Source: Drosophila persimilis (lineage: Eukaryota > Arthropoda > Insecta > Diptera > Drosophilidae). From it: a stretch of DNA of 64,000 nucleotides. This document shows, in pieces, positions 36,341-48,753 of the stretch; the stretch's first letter is position 1; each line of letters starts with the position of its first letter. The DNA is taken from contig NW_020825298.1 of NCBI RefSeq assembly GCF_003286085.1, positions 13,764,001 through 13,828,000 of the forward strand, in the 5' to 3' direction. Both the position numbers and the translations under genes were made by a program. The notes beneath the pieces were generated by a model that worked only from the letters and a program-made list of their open reading frames with translations, was not told the DNA's origin and searched no databases.

Positions 36341-36846
36341 GTCAAGTATTCTGTGTGTCTTACGACATTCTAGTACACTTCGGATTTTTGATAAATAATG
36401 GGTAAAGCATAGACTGTTCTTAAATGGCCGGCATTTCCACTATGTGGGAGGGATCATCGCCATTTCCCATAAGCTCTATCTCGATCTTATTGCCCGTCTG
36501 TTCAAACAACAGCTGTTCATCGGAGATATTACGCTGCACTTCTTCCAGTAAGTTCGCCAAGGATCCTCTTTGTCCACCGAATCCTGTTTCTGAGCTCTGC
36601 CCCACAGCCACAGCACCCGAGATGGACAGCGTTCGAGACCGAGATGGTAGCCTCTTCCGACCAACCACTTGAACTGAAAGCTTTCGAAATTTATTGTTTT
36701 CATAGTCCAACCATAAGTCCAGTACGTGCTGCTTTGTGAGACTATTCTACGTTTGTATTTGCTCTTCCTTGCGATTAAAGAAGAACTCAGTAGCTACGAT
36801 CTCACTCCAACTCCGCATTACTTCTTCGTTCAGGCTCTTGACACTG
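36341..36846 (-). pseudogene. nardilysin-like M16 peptidase pseudogene, copy A (C-terminal fragment)
   Basis: The minus strand reads the end of an M16 peptidase like nardilysin: a degenerate VATEFFFNRKEEQIQT, then a stop (TAG where copy B has CTG), SLTKQHVLDLWLDYENNKFR, KLSVQVVGRKRLPSRSR and a tail ending IEIELMGNGDDPSHIVE before the stop. It is nearly identical to 47103-47602 and shares about 80 bp of 3'-flanking sequence with it (GTCAAGTATT...). Homology stops abruptly at 36846. It directly follows the LINE fragment. Too short and interrupted to make an enzyme. Confidence 0.75.
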
Positions 36847-39498
36847 GTACGGGAGACCTGAATGCCTCGATACGTCGGTCAACATGGGCAGCCGAATGCT
36901 AAGGGTACTACGGGTCAAAAGCTGATAAGAAAAAGACGCACAAGAGATACAACTAGCACACTCCAATAGTCAATGTCGCTGTACAAAAATATGTTGGCAT
37001 CGTAAACTATTCTTGCACAAATATCAGCATTACTGTGCCGTTTGTGGCCAGCTTTCCGATAATGCAATCAATTTACCCTGTGTCTCATCGCGCTGCCTTT
37101 TCTTTGGCACCAATCAAAGACTGGCGATTGGGCGAAAAAGAAAACCTCCTCCGGCAGTACAATGTGCAACTTGCAAGCTGATTGCAAAGCTGGTTGATCC
37201 CAATGGATTTATTTGAGCCAGCACTCCTATCCAGCTGGAACCCACGGCTCAATCTCAGCCAGTTAATTTGACCAGGAACAACCCCAAAACTTGAGCAGCG
37301 TAAAATATGGCCATCCTTTCCCTGCCCAACTCTTTCCATCTCCATCTGCCTTGCATTGCGAGTTAATAGACTTTTCCCTTTTTTAATGCAAATTGGCGAG
37401 TGCTGGCTGGCATGGCAGTTGGAAGCGCGTTCGAAATCAAAGAGCGAAATGCACAAGAATTTGCAGCGAAATTTAATTACTCGCAGCAGCCGGACTCAAA
37501 CTCAAACTAAGGCTCTGACTGAAGTCCAAAGGATGGAAATCTGCATAGCGGCAGAGATGCGCCAGTAGCGGAGCGGAGCAGACCTGGAGCCGGCACGTCC
37601 TTGCGAAGTCACTCCGGTTCATTTGTTTATGCATATTTTACGGCGCAAGACTGCACATTAACAGCTTCCCGCGAAGGGGGCCGGCGGAGGCAGCACAAGA
37701 CGCAGGACATCCCGTAGTCGTAACCATTGTCGCTGCCTCTCTTGTTTCTGTTGCTATTGTGGCCCGAGCAAACAGACAGCTCGGCGCTCTCTATGCAATG
37801 CAATGCCTTAATGACCGTTCGACACCAGCTTCCCGATGCACAGTGGGACCTCGGGCCAGAAACCGAAACAAAAGTACAGAGTCGAGTCAAGTGAATAGAC
37901 CCGAAGGATCCGATGGAAAATATAGATGCGAGGCGGATCCCACTATACTTCAGATTATATTCTTATGCAGTGAAACAGAGGCATTTTTAAATACCCTTTA
38001 TTGCAGTGTGCAATCGCCAAGCCATGCCTTTTCACCCCATACTTGAACCCTGGTTGGATGGGAATTTCGTTTGCATATTCATTGGTCAGCCTTCCACGGT
38101 TCAAACATCCTGTGCTGGAGGGACGGCCTGGGAGTGGGGCTCCCCATCGTTCATACACTTGCTTTGAGCATAAATATTTTAAGTACTTTAAACAATTCAT
38201 TAATTTACATTTAGCTTTTTGCCTCGATGTTTTTCGAGAGCTGCCCGTAGCCTGGTGCCCTGCTGGAAGAGTCTCGGGAGCTGGAGACAAAGGCGGAAGG
38301 GACCCTGGGAAAATGGGAAAATGGGATCGTAATGCGCAAGTGTCCGGTACAAAGTTTAGGGGAACCCCTAAGTAGTCGTAAGTACGTTGGCCAGAAGCAA
38401 TCCGCAGTTCCTTAATGAACCAAATTAAGCAAATACAATATGTGGGCGACTCGGGCCAAAAGCCGGGGGCATTCTAGAGCTTATTTAGAGTAATTTGTAT
38501 GCCAATCAGCGTACTCGTGTCTTTCTCTGTCCCATGAACTAATGGCCACAGTCTCGATCCAAAAAGCCGAAATGTTCAATCCATTTCTAGAGCAATTTCA
38601 ATTTTGAAACTGATTTGGTCTCGGCCTGAGAGTGGGCACTAATTTCATTGTCCGTAGGTGTTTGCAAATTAAGCACTAAACACATACATATGTATGTACA
38701 TGTGTACGGAATGAACATGAAATCGAAAAACTAGTGGTCTTCAGCTGGAGATGAACTCTTAAACACTGGCCGGTAATTGCCAAGAGCAACAATACTGCCA
38801 GGACAGCCCCACTCCTCTCTCGGTGTGCAATTTTCCCATTGAAGCCATCAGTGCTGATTTTCTGAACAACCCTCCTCTGCTGCCGCCACTAATTGCAGCA
38901 ACAATTGCAATGAACTAAACTGAATCTGAAAGCAGAACTAGAACCAGAAAGGAAGATGGACTACAACTAGGCCACAAGTCGAACGTAATGCTCGTGTCTG
39001 GGAGGGGGCGGAAATGGCGAAAAGCGAGGATCTGGGGGGATAACCAGATGGGCGCATTTCACAAATTATAATCGTCATTTGTCAGAGAGGCACTGCACTC
39101 GGACGAGACCCGCAGTCGGAGCTCGGGCTAGGAGCGGACTGGGACTGGGACTGGGACTCGGAATCGGACTCGGGCTTGGACAGTCCTTCACCCAGATTCC
39201 AGCGCCTGGAGTGGGAGACCCAAAGGGTGGGGCATTTTCCTTCAGATTTTTATTGACACATTGAAATGACAGGGGACAAGGCTGAGCTGGGCTGAGCTGA
39301 GCTGGACTGGGCTGCACAAGAGGATGGCAAAATACCCAATAAAGTAAATTATCAATGCACTTGGGCGGACGGCATTAGAACAATTAGCAGTTAATGGACG
39401 TTGATAAAAGACATATTATTCCTTTTACATCTTTATATTCACAAACACACAACTAATTATAGTCTATGCCCATTTAAAATAGATTTCTGGTGGCCGTG
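36847..39498. other. non-coding interval
   Basis: No supported gene. Short tandem (GGGACT)n/GGCTGAGCT repeats at 39138-39165 and 39282-39312 drive low-complexity ORFs on both strands. Confidence 0.5.
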
Positions 39499-39921
39499 TC
39501 AGGCCCTACGCCTGCAACGTACCCCGAAGAGCTCCAAGCCAGGACGACACTTCTGCATGGTGTCGAACAGCATTGGTCCGAAGGCGTCGCGCATGGTCAC
39601 ACTGAGGTCTTCAATGTGGCCGATGTCGCAGCTGGCCATGAGCGGGCCCTGGGCTAGCAGGCCCGCACAGGGTGTTCCGTAGACCAGCTGCTGGTCGAAT
39701 ATAGACACTGCCACACAGAGACGCACTTGCTGCAGCTGCAGGAGCCAGGGAATCACCAATTGCCAGTTGGCCTGAGTCCACTCCAAGTCGTCTTCGGCGC
39801 TGGCCATCAGAAGTTCGTTGCCGGCCATGAGATCGGAGTCCGGAACGGGGACGAGCTGGTGCAGAGAGCTATGAAAGCAAAAACTGTACAGGACGAACAG
39901 CTGGAAGCGTAGGTGACTCAT
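39499..39921 (-). CDS. small secreted Cys-containing protein, uncharacterised
   Basis: A 140-residue frame starting MSHLRFQLFVLYSFCFHSSL, preferred to an ATG ten codons upstream because its context (CACCATGAG) is good and the signal peptide then begins at residue 1. After cleavage near residue 22, the mature part holds five cysteines (RLCVAV, TPCAG, ASCDIG, KCRPG, VRCRRR), acidic PDSDLMAGNE sequence and two mostly hydrophobic segments (WQLVIPWLLQ, VAVSIFDQQLVYG). There are no introns. It ends GVRCRRRA. I do not recognise the family. Size, signal peptide and isolated position resemble seminal-fluid or haemolymph proteins of flies, which is only a suggestion. Confidence 0.6.
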   Translation of the reverse strand: MSHLRFQLFVLYSFCFHSSLHQLVPVPDSDLMAGNELLMASAEDDLEWTQANWQLVIPWLLQLQQVRLCVAVSIFDQQLVYGTPCAGLLAQGPLMASCDIGHIEDLSVTMRDAFGPMLFDTMQKCRPGLELFGVRCRRRA

Positions 39922-39959
39922 GGTGAGATAAGTGTTCCTATAACTCCCCATGGAACGGC

Positions 39960-42900
39960 TTTACTTCGTTCTCGATCGACTGTTTGGGACGGCTTCTGCC
40001 AGCCAAATGCTAATCCGTATAAACTGCCGAACCTCGGCGACTCATACGTGATATTCGAGTGTCTGGAGAGAAGCAGGTTCGCTCTATGCGGACGTATCAG
40101 TCGGCACGAAGCGAAACGGATCCGTTGACTCTGGAAGAAGATTCGCGGAAGGTCTGGAGCTCAGAATCACACTATCCAGCCATGGGAATCTTTGTTGACA
40201 TTTTCCGCAACCACTGTCGAACCTTGGCTGCTTTTACCCATTTCACAATTTGCGTTGCAGCTACTTCGAAATGTTTGTTATTTAATTCAGTTTCAACTTC
40301 GGGCAAGCTTCCTACGTGACTTTCGGTTGCTTTTGAGTGCAGCACGTGGCAGCCACAGCGGCTGCCTGTGATTCATCTCTCTCTCCATGGGTATACCCTT
40401 TCAGAGGAAATTACTTCTTTTATCGGATCATTGTAGCACATATAAGGAACCCTACATATTCTCTATCTCACGAGTCGGTATCTGTCGCCCATTCCCCGGC
40501 AATTTCATTAATTTAAAATAATTGCTGATCTCTATTTTTCTTCTCTATGTACATTTATAGTTTAAGTACTTACTTGAGTGCAGGAGTACACTAATGTCCA
40601 TTCATGGAAGTCGAAGTGCAAGTGTATAGGAGCTTCGATGACTCTTTTTCCGTGATATCGCCAACTGCAAATGACGTCAATGTTTGACGGAAAATATAAA
40701 AGCAAATTAAAATATTTATAATTTCGCTGGCTTTAATAAATGGTCACTTAGCAAACCAACATTTTCTTAAGACTTAAAAAAAGTTGAGTTCCGAGACTGA
40801 AAATTGAAGTACGTCAAAACTTACAGAAGTAATAGTATTCCGTCTCTGGCTTAAAACATTCTTCATTGGTCAAGACTTTTGAATTAGATTTGGTATGTTT
40901 TGTAAATTGGTTAATAAGGAATAATTTTTATTCTGTACCATTTTAAATATGCCTCTTCAAAAGCCAGGTAATTGGTCATAATTGAGGTGTCCATAGTGCT
41001 GTGACACACTTCAGAAAAGCAGAAAAACATTTGCACAGATACTGCCCGAATTGTTCCATAAATCCCTGCCAAAAATTTAAACCAATAAATGTGCTCGAAG
41101 GCCCTTCAAAAGATGGGTGGGGGGCGCGCGGAGCCCAGGCAGTACCGAATTAATGGGATGTGGGATAGGGATGCGGATATACCGTAGACCAACAGCTGTC
41201 GCCTGGGCCCGGTATTACGGAAAAACAGCCGAAATGGAAAAGGGACCAAACGTCAAACGTGCCACGCAAAAAGCCAAGCGAACATAGAAATTATAATTTT
41301 TTAATAATAAAACATACACAACGAGGGCGGAAAATATTGGTAGTACGTTCCGGTCGAGGGATGGGTTTCGGCATGGGGGATAGTCTCCGCCCACTAACAC
41401 CGCAAAAGGAGAGCGAAAATGGCGCAAAGGCCTCTGCCCGGTCTATGTGGGTCCGGAAACAAATTACAGCAAACAATTTAAAAAATGTTGGCAAACAAAT
41501 AGGAGCCAGGAGCAGCAACAAAAGTGTGGCCAGAGGAAGGGGATGACGGAAATGTTATCTGGCCAACAAGACAACGGCCCTAAAACCGGATGTACAGTGG
41601 AAGGGACTCCGGCTATAACTCTTAAAGTAGTCCAGAAATAATGGGAAAAATATTATGTTTTCATCATAGCCGGAGTATGGGAACTGTATGCCTGTTTCAG
41701 CTCTAAGCATCGAATCCTCCACGAGGGAGTACCACTGTAGCACAGACGGGCTGGGCCAAACAACAGTCGGCCAAGATAAAAGCCCTTGCTGTGCCTACAC
41801 TGCGTCCGCCCCATTGTTCCCTGGGAGTCCACTCCTTGCCAGATATGCTCTTGCTGCTCTAACCTTTTCGTTTCACTTAGTTAAGCAAAAAACAAAATTT
41901 TTATTAGCCAAATGCATAAATGAATAGAAAATAGTTAAACAAAAACCGAATGCATGGCAGGACGAAGTTCAGCAGAGGACGGAGGGCAGAGGGCCACCGA
42001 GACCAGGTGCCTTGTGGTCCGGACATTTTGCTGCTCCGTTTGCTATTTTTGGACTCCAAGGAAAATCTGTTGGTCTCAGCAGAAAAGCACCCCTGGTCGC
42101 TTCCCGTTGTTTCCTAATATTGTTAATATTGTTTTGCAAAATATGAAAAAATTATTTAGCATTTAATAGAACTAATAGCCGATATAGAAGTACATATGTG
42201 CTGCCAGTACTGCCAAGCTTGGGAAGCAAACTTTTTGCGGTTGAAAGAACTCATCCCATTTTTAAAAGCTTTGCAATGTTTCGGGCATTAGGAAGTTTCA
42301 CAGCAAATGGAGTCTCCTCCCCACTGCCCCACCGCACAGCCCCACCAACGCAAGGCACAAACTTTTTGCTACATATCAATTAACAAATAATATACAAGTT
42401 GACAAACAGAAAGCCCTGAAGGCAAAACTATCTAAAAACTTGCACATGGAAACTTGTTTCGCCAAGCAAATCAGAAAGCCATCATCCAGGGTCCGGGCGT
42501 AGGGCGTCGACGAGCCCCCATTTGCATTTCAGGCCAATGAAGAAGTGGAAGAGGTACTGGTCCTGAGTACTCGTAGATGTGGATGGGAATGGGATCCAAG
42601 CAAATTCCTGCCTCGCCCACTTTAAAAGTAATTTATCTTTTTTGCGCCTCGTCCATTGGGTACGTACATACACACATACACACACACACACATGCATACA
42701 TGTATGTGCAACATGCAATTTGCATAAAACTTGCTGCTGCATGCTGCCTTGGACCCTTCGGCATTAAATCCACTTTGTTGCCAGGCCTTCGCCCGTCCTT
42801 CGCCCGGCCTTCCCAGCTCCTATGTCGTCGCCGATCCTCTTGTTAATTGCGACACTTCCTGGCGAATAGGTTTTCAATAAGGATGCTCCACAGCCACCCG

Positions 42901-45900
42901 TACATATAATTCTTTTGTTTCAATCACTCCCCTAATGACTTTTCATTGTTGGAGTATGGGGCAAGTACGAGGCACAAATTTGTGTCAACTACCACCGAAA
43001 GTGGGTCCTCCACAGCGTACGAGTGGAAAAGATGGTGTAAATATGTTAAGCACCAGCTGGTCCTTTATCCATCCAGCTTATCCATACTTATCAGGAGCAC
43101 AGTAGGGGCGACAGTTCATAGGGGGAGAGGCGAGATAACTGTGGATTTATTGGTGTATTGAGCCAGCTCAATTAATTATGAGTCCTGTGCTGTTGCTGTT
43201 CTATATGGAAACACTGGATTCTTTGCCTAAGTTTCGCACCTCCTTCAAGGTATTGCAACTTAAAAAGGATGTGCACTTTGGGAAATGAAAATATTCAAAT
43301 AAACAAAGACGCGCCAACATTCCCCACAAGAAACACCTCCCATTTAAATGTTTGTCCTTTCTAATAACGCAAAGTGCTTTTGTTCTATTTTCTAGAACAC
43401 ACTTGATTTTAAACAATTTTTGCTGCGGCTCGCCTCGACCGGAACATGAAAAGCGGACCCCGAGAAAGCACTCACACATACATATGTACACATGTATTTA
43501 TGTATGTATGTATGGTTCATATTTGTGGCATTTTGTTGAGAACAGAAAGCCCAAACAAACAAAATTACGAAATGAGAGTTGCCACAAAAAGGGAAATAAT
43601 AAACCGCCTAAAAGGCGCCATTGGCTGCCAGTGAAGAAGGGGAATTCATCCGTTAATTATTTAAGGCTCGCGCGACTGCGACTCTCTCCTACGCCTGCAG
43701 ACTCTCTCCGTCTGCATATTTGTCCGCGTTCGTTGAACGTATTTTCAATTAACGGAACAACACTTGGATGGTAGCCCTCTCCCTGCCCCTGGCCCCACCC
43801 CTGTTGCGAACAGAACTTTGATTTGTTTAATTAAATTACACTCAGACAGAGGCCTTCAATCATTCACAGTTTTCCAATCACTCATTGGCTCAATCCCAAT
43901 CCCCAGCCCAACTTCAGCCATAGTCAACACTCGTAGTGCGCGCCTGGGAGTGAGTGTCCACGAATGAGTACGTACATGAATGAGTGGGTGTCCGTGTTTG
44001 TGATTTAGAAGCAAACACTCGTCTGGCCAGTGGCCACCCATAGTTTGAATAAGCACTATAGCTTGTTCCAGTACATCTTGTACAACGGCAATGCAGGCCA
44101 GTGTGTTTTTTGCGCCCAGTACCCGCTTTGCTGGGGTCCGATGAATTGGGGCTGAATAGTTAATTAGCGTGAATCAATGAAGGATAAGCTTGGGGCCAAC
44201 AATGCGACAATCAGAAGCGAAAACCTGTGGCATAAGCACACCACCCCGCCTGTCTCTCGCCCCATCTTCGAACACATGTACATATTTATTATACATATTT
44301 GATACTAGGTGGCGAGCGCGATTAATCGCGATTTATCAAGAATTTACGTGCAGAAACTGTTTGGCGACATGCTCAGACATGCTCAGACATGCTCAGACAT
44401 GGTCAGACATGTTAACAGCATGTTAACCGCTCGCTGTTAACACTCGCTGCTACGACTCTCTGAGAACGCTGGGAGATCGCGTGTGCCCGTTGCTGAAAGG
44501 CGCCGTTATTCGTTATAAATGCATCACATTCGTTTTCAATCGGATACTTCTCGGAGCCCATAAATATCATATGCTTCAGAAAATGTGCCATTAACTAAAG
44601 GATCCCACGTTCACAGGCACCGCACAGGCAGCTAGTTTTCCATTAAAATTATCCATCGATGGATTGCACCTCTCACCACCACTGGCCCCCACTGTGGGCA
44701 TGATGGCGCACATCCTGTGTGTGTTCTGCATTATTCGTATGATCTGATATCAGCATGGCATGCAATCCATTCGATAGAGTTTCCTGTCGCCATCGGACAT
44801 TTATCTTAAGAATTTAAAGGGGAACATACTGACTTAACATACCCTCCATTCCATAACACAATATACATAGTACATATTTACCCTTTGAAAGCGCATAGCC
44901 TGTCCAACGAGATCTCGAAGCTCATATGCTCTCTTGTGGCTTCCAACAAAAATTTAACTGTAACTACTTATATTGTCTTTGGCTAGAGGTTTGATTGGAG
45001 CAGCACAGGCTATAGGGTACACCTTGCATCAACCGTTTAGGGTATTATGCTCGGATTATAATTGCCTCTACCATATTATATCCACAATTCTATCTATAAT
45101 TCCATTCGACTTCTTAAATTACTCGCGTAATCGCATGGAAAATCCTTCGCTTATCCGTGGTTAAACTTTGGAATGAAGCCATATTAGCGGCGAAGTATAA
45201 TTAGCCTACAATTATTTGAACAAATTAACGAACAAGCTTTCAAAGAAATCTCGTGGCGTTTAAATTTTCTTGGGGCAACTTGTGCGGTCTCATGGGTGTT
45301 TCTATTTCCAATTGAGTTTTCATCAAAGACTCTCCCGATGAAAAGTAAGAAAATGGAGGGACCGTGAGAATGCAGGAGCCAAAGACAGACACAAAATGCA
45401 CCGTGACCTTGTGCAAAATGGGTGGGTAATAAATAGTTTGCAGAGACTGCCTGCCACTAACATGTGCTCCGAAAATTGCACCAGACCGAGGGGTGGTAAA
45501 TAATAGTCAGCACAATTTTTAAAATTGCAAAAAATTGACAGGTTCCTTCTGCAATTTTGTGGCTTGGCCTTAAAATAAAAAGCTAAAGAAAGATAACTGG
45601 AGAATGACATTTTAAGAGGAGTCTGAAGACCTGAAACACTTTTAGTTCATTTTGAGTCAGCTACCATTAATGTTTCAAATCATACGATACGTCAACTTTA
45701 GTTAGATCAAGATAACATTCATAAAACTGATTTATCAAACGCTTATTCCGAACCTTTCAGACAATTCACATTTAAACAGTTTAGATCAACGCTTCAGGGG
45801 CCCGTTTACACACCACAACTGACTAAAAAATGGGCGAAACTGAAGCGAACAAAAACTATTCAGAGCTTATCGGCAAACAATAGACCATTGAATAAATATC

Positions 45901-47100
45901 AAAAGCAAATAGCCATAAATATTTGGTCTCTACCCCAGTGCTCTCCCCGTTTTTCAACAATTTTTTTATTAGATTTTCACCGCTTTGCACAGGGCGGAAA
46001 AATATTTAAGCCATTCGACACGAAAACAAAAACGGGTAACAAAAAATGAGAAAAGCGAATCATTTATGCCGCTTTAAAACCCGCAAACGACAGTCGGAAA
46101 GCCAGGGCCGGCTTTCTGGCCTGTCCACAGGGTTCTACAAAGGATATTCCATGAGCGACAGGAATGGCAATACGATACATAACGTAATAACGGTAACGTG
46201 TAGACTTTTACGACATAGAAAAACGCGCAAGGCGCGAAGCTTTACGATGCCCGCATCATTTGATTTTATTGCCAAGTGTCGGGAAAAAGGAGAGAACCAA
46301 TAGCTGAAGAGGTGGAGGCATGACAGGCATGGAGCAGACAGAGACACAGATATACATAGGAGAGTGGGGTCACCGTTCCCTGTAAGGGAAGGCGTCCTTG
46401 AGCCAGTTGTTTCTGATTAATGCCATCCGACCTGAAGGATGCAACGGAGCTCGGCACGAAATGCAAATCACCCGGCGGAATAATCAAATCGAGAACGAAA
46501 CCGGGCAAAGCGCCATCAAAGTTGACGACGAACGGAAGCTGCAGCACAGAGGGAACACACAATGGCAGAGCCCGAGGGCAAAGGACGAAGACGATGGCGA
46601 TGGCGATGACGATGACGCTGACGTGGTTTGGATGGAAGCGTGCAGTATTTCAGGTGTTCGGATGGGCAGGTGCATTGGGGCGTGGCAAGGCCAGTAAAAT
46701 CAATTAATTTAAAACATTTTCTATGCACTCGTTGACATTCGCACTGGCAGGCCCGGCGGCTTGTACTGCTCGTACTGCTGCGGAATCGTAGAATTGAAAT
46801 TCACAAATATTTGCATGATTTGCTTGTCTCCTTTTCCTTGATATTTCACATCCATTGGCATTTTCTATTTACTGGCCGAGTCCAGGACTAAGACTGTCTC
46901 ATGGTTTGACAGTTTATTTCGTGGGATTTTCCCAGTGAACGAAAAGTTTGCAAAATTGTTGCATACTCGTACTCGTACTTTCTGGCGTGTGAGACACTGC
47001 CAAAGATGGTCGGAAATACATTTGAATTCGCTAGGAAAAGTGCATTGTCGGTTTGCGGTAGATATATTTACACCTTTTTGGTTTTGTATTTAATAAACCA
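39960..47100. other. long non-coding interval
   Basis: Seven kilobases without a convincing gene. It holds a CA/CATA microsatellite at 42663-42708, TGTATGTATG at 43498-43514, the tandem p53-like motif cluster at 44365-44425 and a GATGGCGATGAC run at 46590-46622. The ORFs overlapping these are low-complexity. Confidence 0.5.
44365..44425. promoter_or_regulatory. tandem p53-type half-site cluster
   Basis: Consecutive 10-bp repeats: AGACATGCTC at 44375-44384 and 44385-44394, AGACATGGTC at 44395-44404 and AGACATGTTA at 44405-44414, flanked by a partial CGACATGCTC and a CAGCATGTTA. The first two are exact matches to the p53 half-site RRRCWWGYYY with zero spacing; the others have one mismatch each. 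Drosophila p53 uses the same class of site. About 40 bp upstream is the 14-bp perfect palindrome CGCGATTAATCGCG (44317-44330). Whether it is bound is unknown. Confidence 0.5.
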
Positions 47101-47102
47101 GT

Positions 47103-48145
47103 GTCAAGTATTCCGTGTGTCTTACGACATTCTAGTACACTTCTAATTTTTGATAAATAATGGGTAAACACATAGACTGTTCTTAAATGGCCGGATTATC
47201 CACTATGTGGGAGGGATCATCGCCATTTCCCATAAGCTCTATCTCGATCTTATTGCCCGTCTGTTCAAACAACAGCTGTTCATCGGAGATATTACGCTGC
47301 ACTTCTTCCAGTTAGTTCGCCAAGGATCCTCTTTGTCCACCGAATCCTGTTTCTGAGCTCTACCCCACAGCCACAGCACCCGAGATGGACAGCGTTCGAG
47401 ACCGAGATGGTAGCCTCTTCCGACCAACCACTTGAACTGAAAGCTTTCGAAATTTATTGTTTTCATAGTCCAACCATAAGTCCAGAACGTGCTGCTTTGT
47501 GAGACTATTCAGCGTTTGTATTTGCTCTTCCTTGCGATTAATGAGGTACTCAGTGGCTACGAACTCACTCCGATTCCGCATTACTTCTTCGTCCAAGCTG
47601 GTGTCGTGTAGTCGATGCGTTGTTGTACGATCAGACTGTAGCCCATTTGTTCTTAAGTGCGCAGCTGGTTGAAAAAGGGTTCTTCCCAAATCAACTCTAC
47701 CGGATCCATCAGGAACTCCACTGAGATCATCTGGTCCAATTTGCTAGTTGTTTGTTACAATAGTATTCGTATCCTTGTGCTTTAAGGTTTATCTTCACTA
47801 AGCTATCGTCCAGTGAGAATGGACTATCTGATTTTTGGCTATTGTAAGTGGAAAGGACTTGTTGCATTGTCTCACGCGCTTTTTCTTGAGTAAAGCTTCC
47901 CTGTATGAGTCCTTGGGCGTACAATTTCTTGTGCTCGATGTCATCCCCGGGTCTGTTATCGATTGATTCATATTTCTCTAGCATACCAAATGGTCTATTC
48001 TTTAAGATCATTAAACACAGTGCAAGTTTTAAAATCTTTCCACCTATGGATGCCTGGAAAAAACTAGGCCACAAACTAAGCTCTGTCGCCTGCCTGAGGA
48101 AATGTTGGAACAAGCTCGATGAGAAATACTACTTCAGACGATATG
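47103..48145 (-). pseudogene. nardilysin-like M16 peptidase pseudogene, copy B
   Basis: The minus strand reads the C-terminal third of an M16 metallopeptidase of nardilysin type: ILKLALCLMILKNRPFGMLE, LVKINLKAQGYEYYCNKQLA, then after a one-base frameshift the stretch MISVEFLMDPVELIWEEPFF and the family motif NQLRT.EQMGYS, with a stop codon where Gln is expected. Then, after an internal deletion, come SLDEEVMRNRSEFVATEYLI, LTKQHVLDLWLDYENNKFRK and the end ...NPAI. A stop also interrupts the last part (LAN*LEEVQ), as does another after AVAVG. No introns are seen in 1 kb, so it may be a retrocopy. Nardilysins cut before Arg in dibasic sites; this copy cannot. The part up to 47602 is duplicated as copy A at 36.3-36.8 kb. 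Confidence 0.85.
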
Positions 48146-48753
48146 ACTCGCTATTTTAATATGTGCATTGAAAGAAATATTGTACTTAGTAAGTGTACTG
48201 AATGATTTTAATGAATATGATTTGTTTCGTTATTTTTATCAGATCATTATGCATACAATAAACGTAATATATAAAAGTTATCTCTCTTGCACTCAATTAA
48301 GTTATACGTAATGTAGAATATATGTTGTATAGTATATATCGCAATCAAATCGTTACCTCATTTCCATAAAAGATATTGTTAGGACATAGAGAAATCTACC
48401 CAAAGACCAACAAATTAAACAAACAATATAAAGGAACATTTTATAAATTATTTTGGCGTATCTGAAGAGTTAATTTAGAGGACATATTTCAGCTTAAATT
48501 CTTGACAGAGCCGGCGGAATTTTGGTTATCAGTTATCAGATTGTATCTTTGCTTGTCTGGAGGATCTATGAGCACATATGTACGTAACAGAGATTCGACC
48601 ACATCTGTTCTCTATGAAGTTATCAAGTTATACTTTCAGAATTTGTTTCTTTTCAACTGATCGGTCGTGATCACAGGATACAAATTAGTTCGTTTTTGGG
48701 CAAATTAAAGCAAACCAATAGAAGGATTCAATTTGATTGGGGCTTGGTTGGTT
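48146..48753. other. AT-rich 3' flank of Stam
   Basis: Contains the Stam 3' UTR, since the gene ends at 48754 on the minus strand, and AT-rich sequence separating it from the pseudogene. No other gene seen. Confidence 0.5.
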
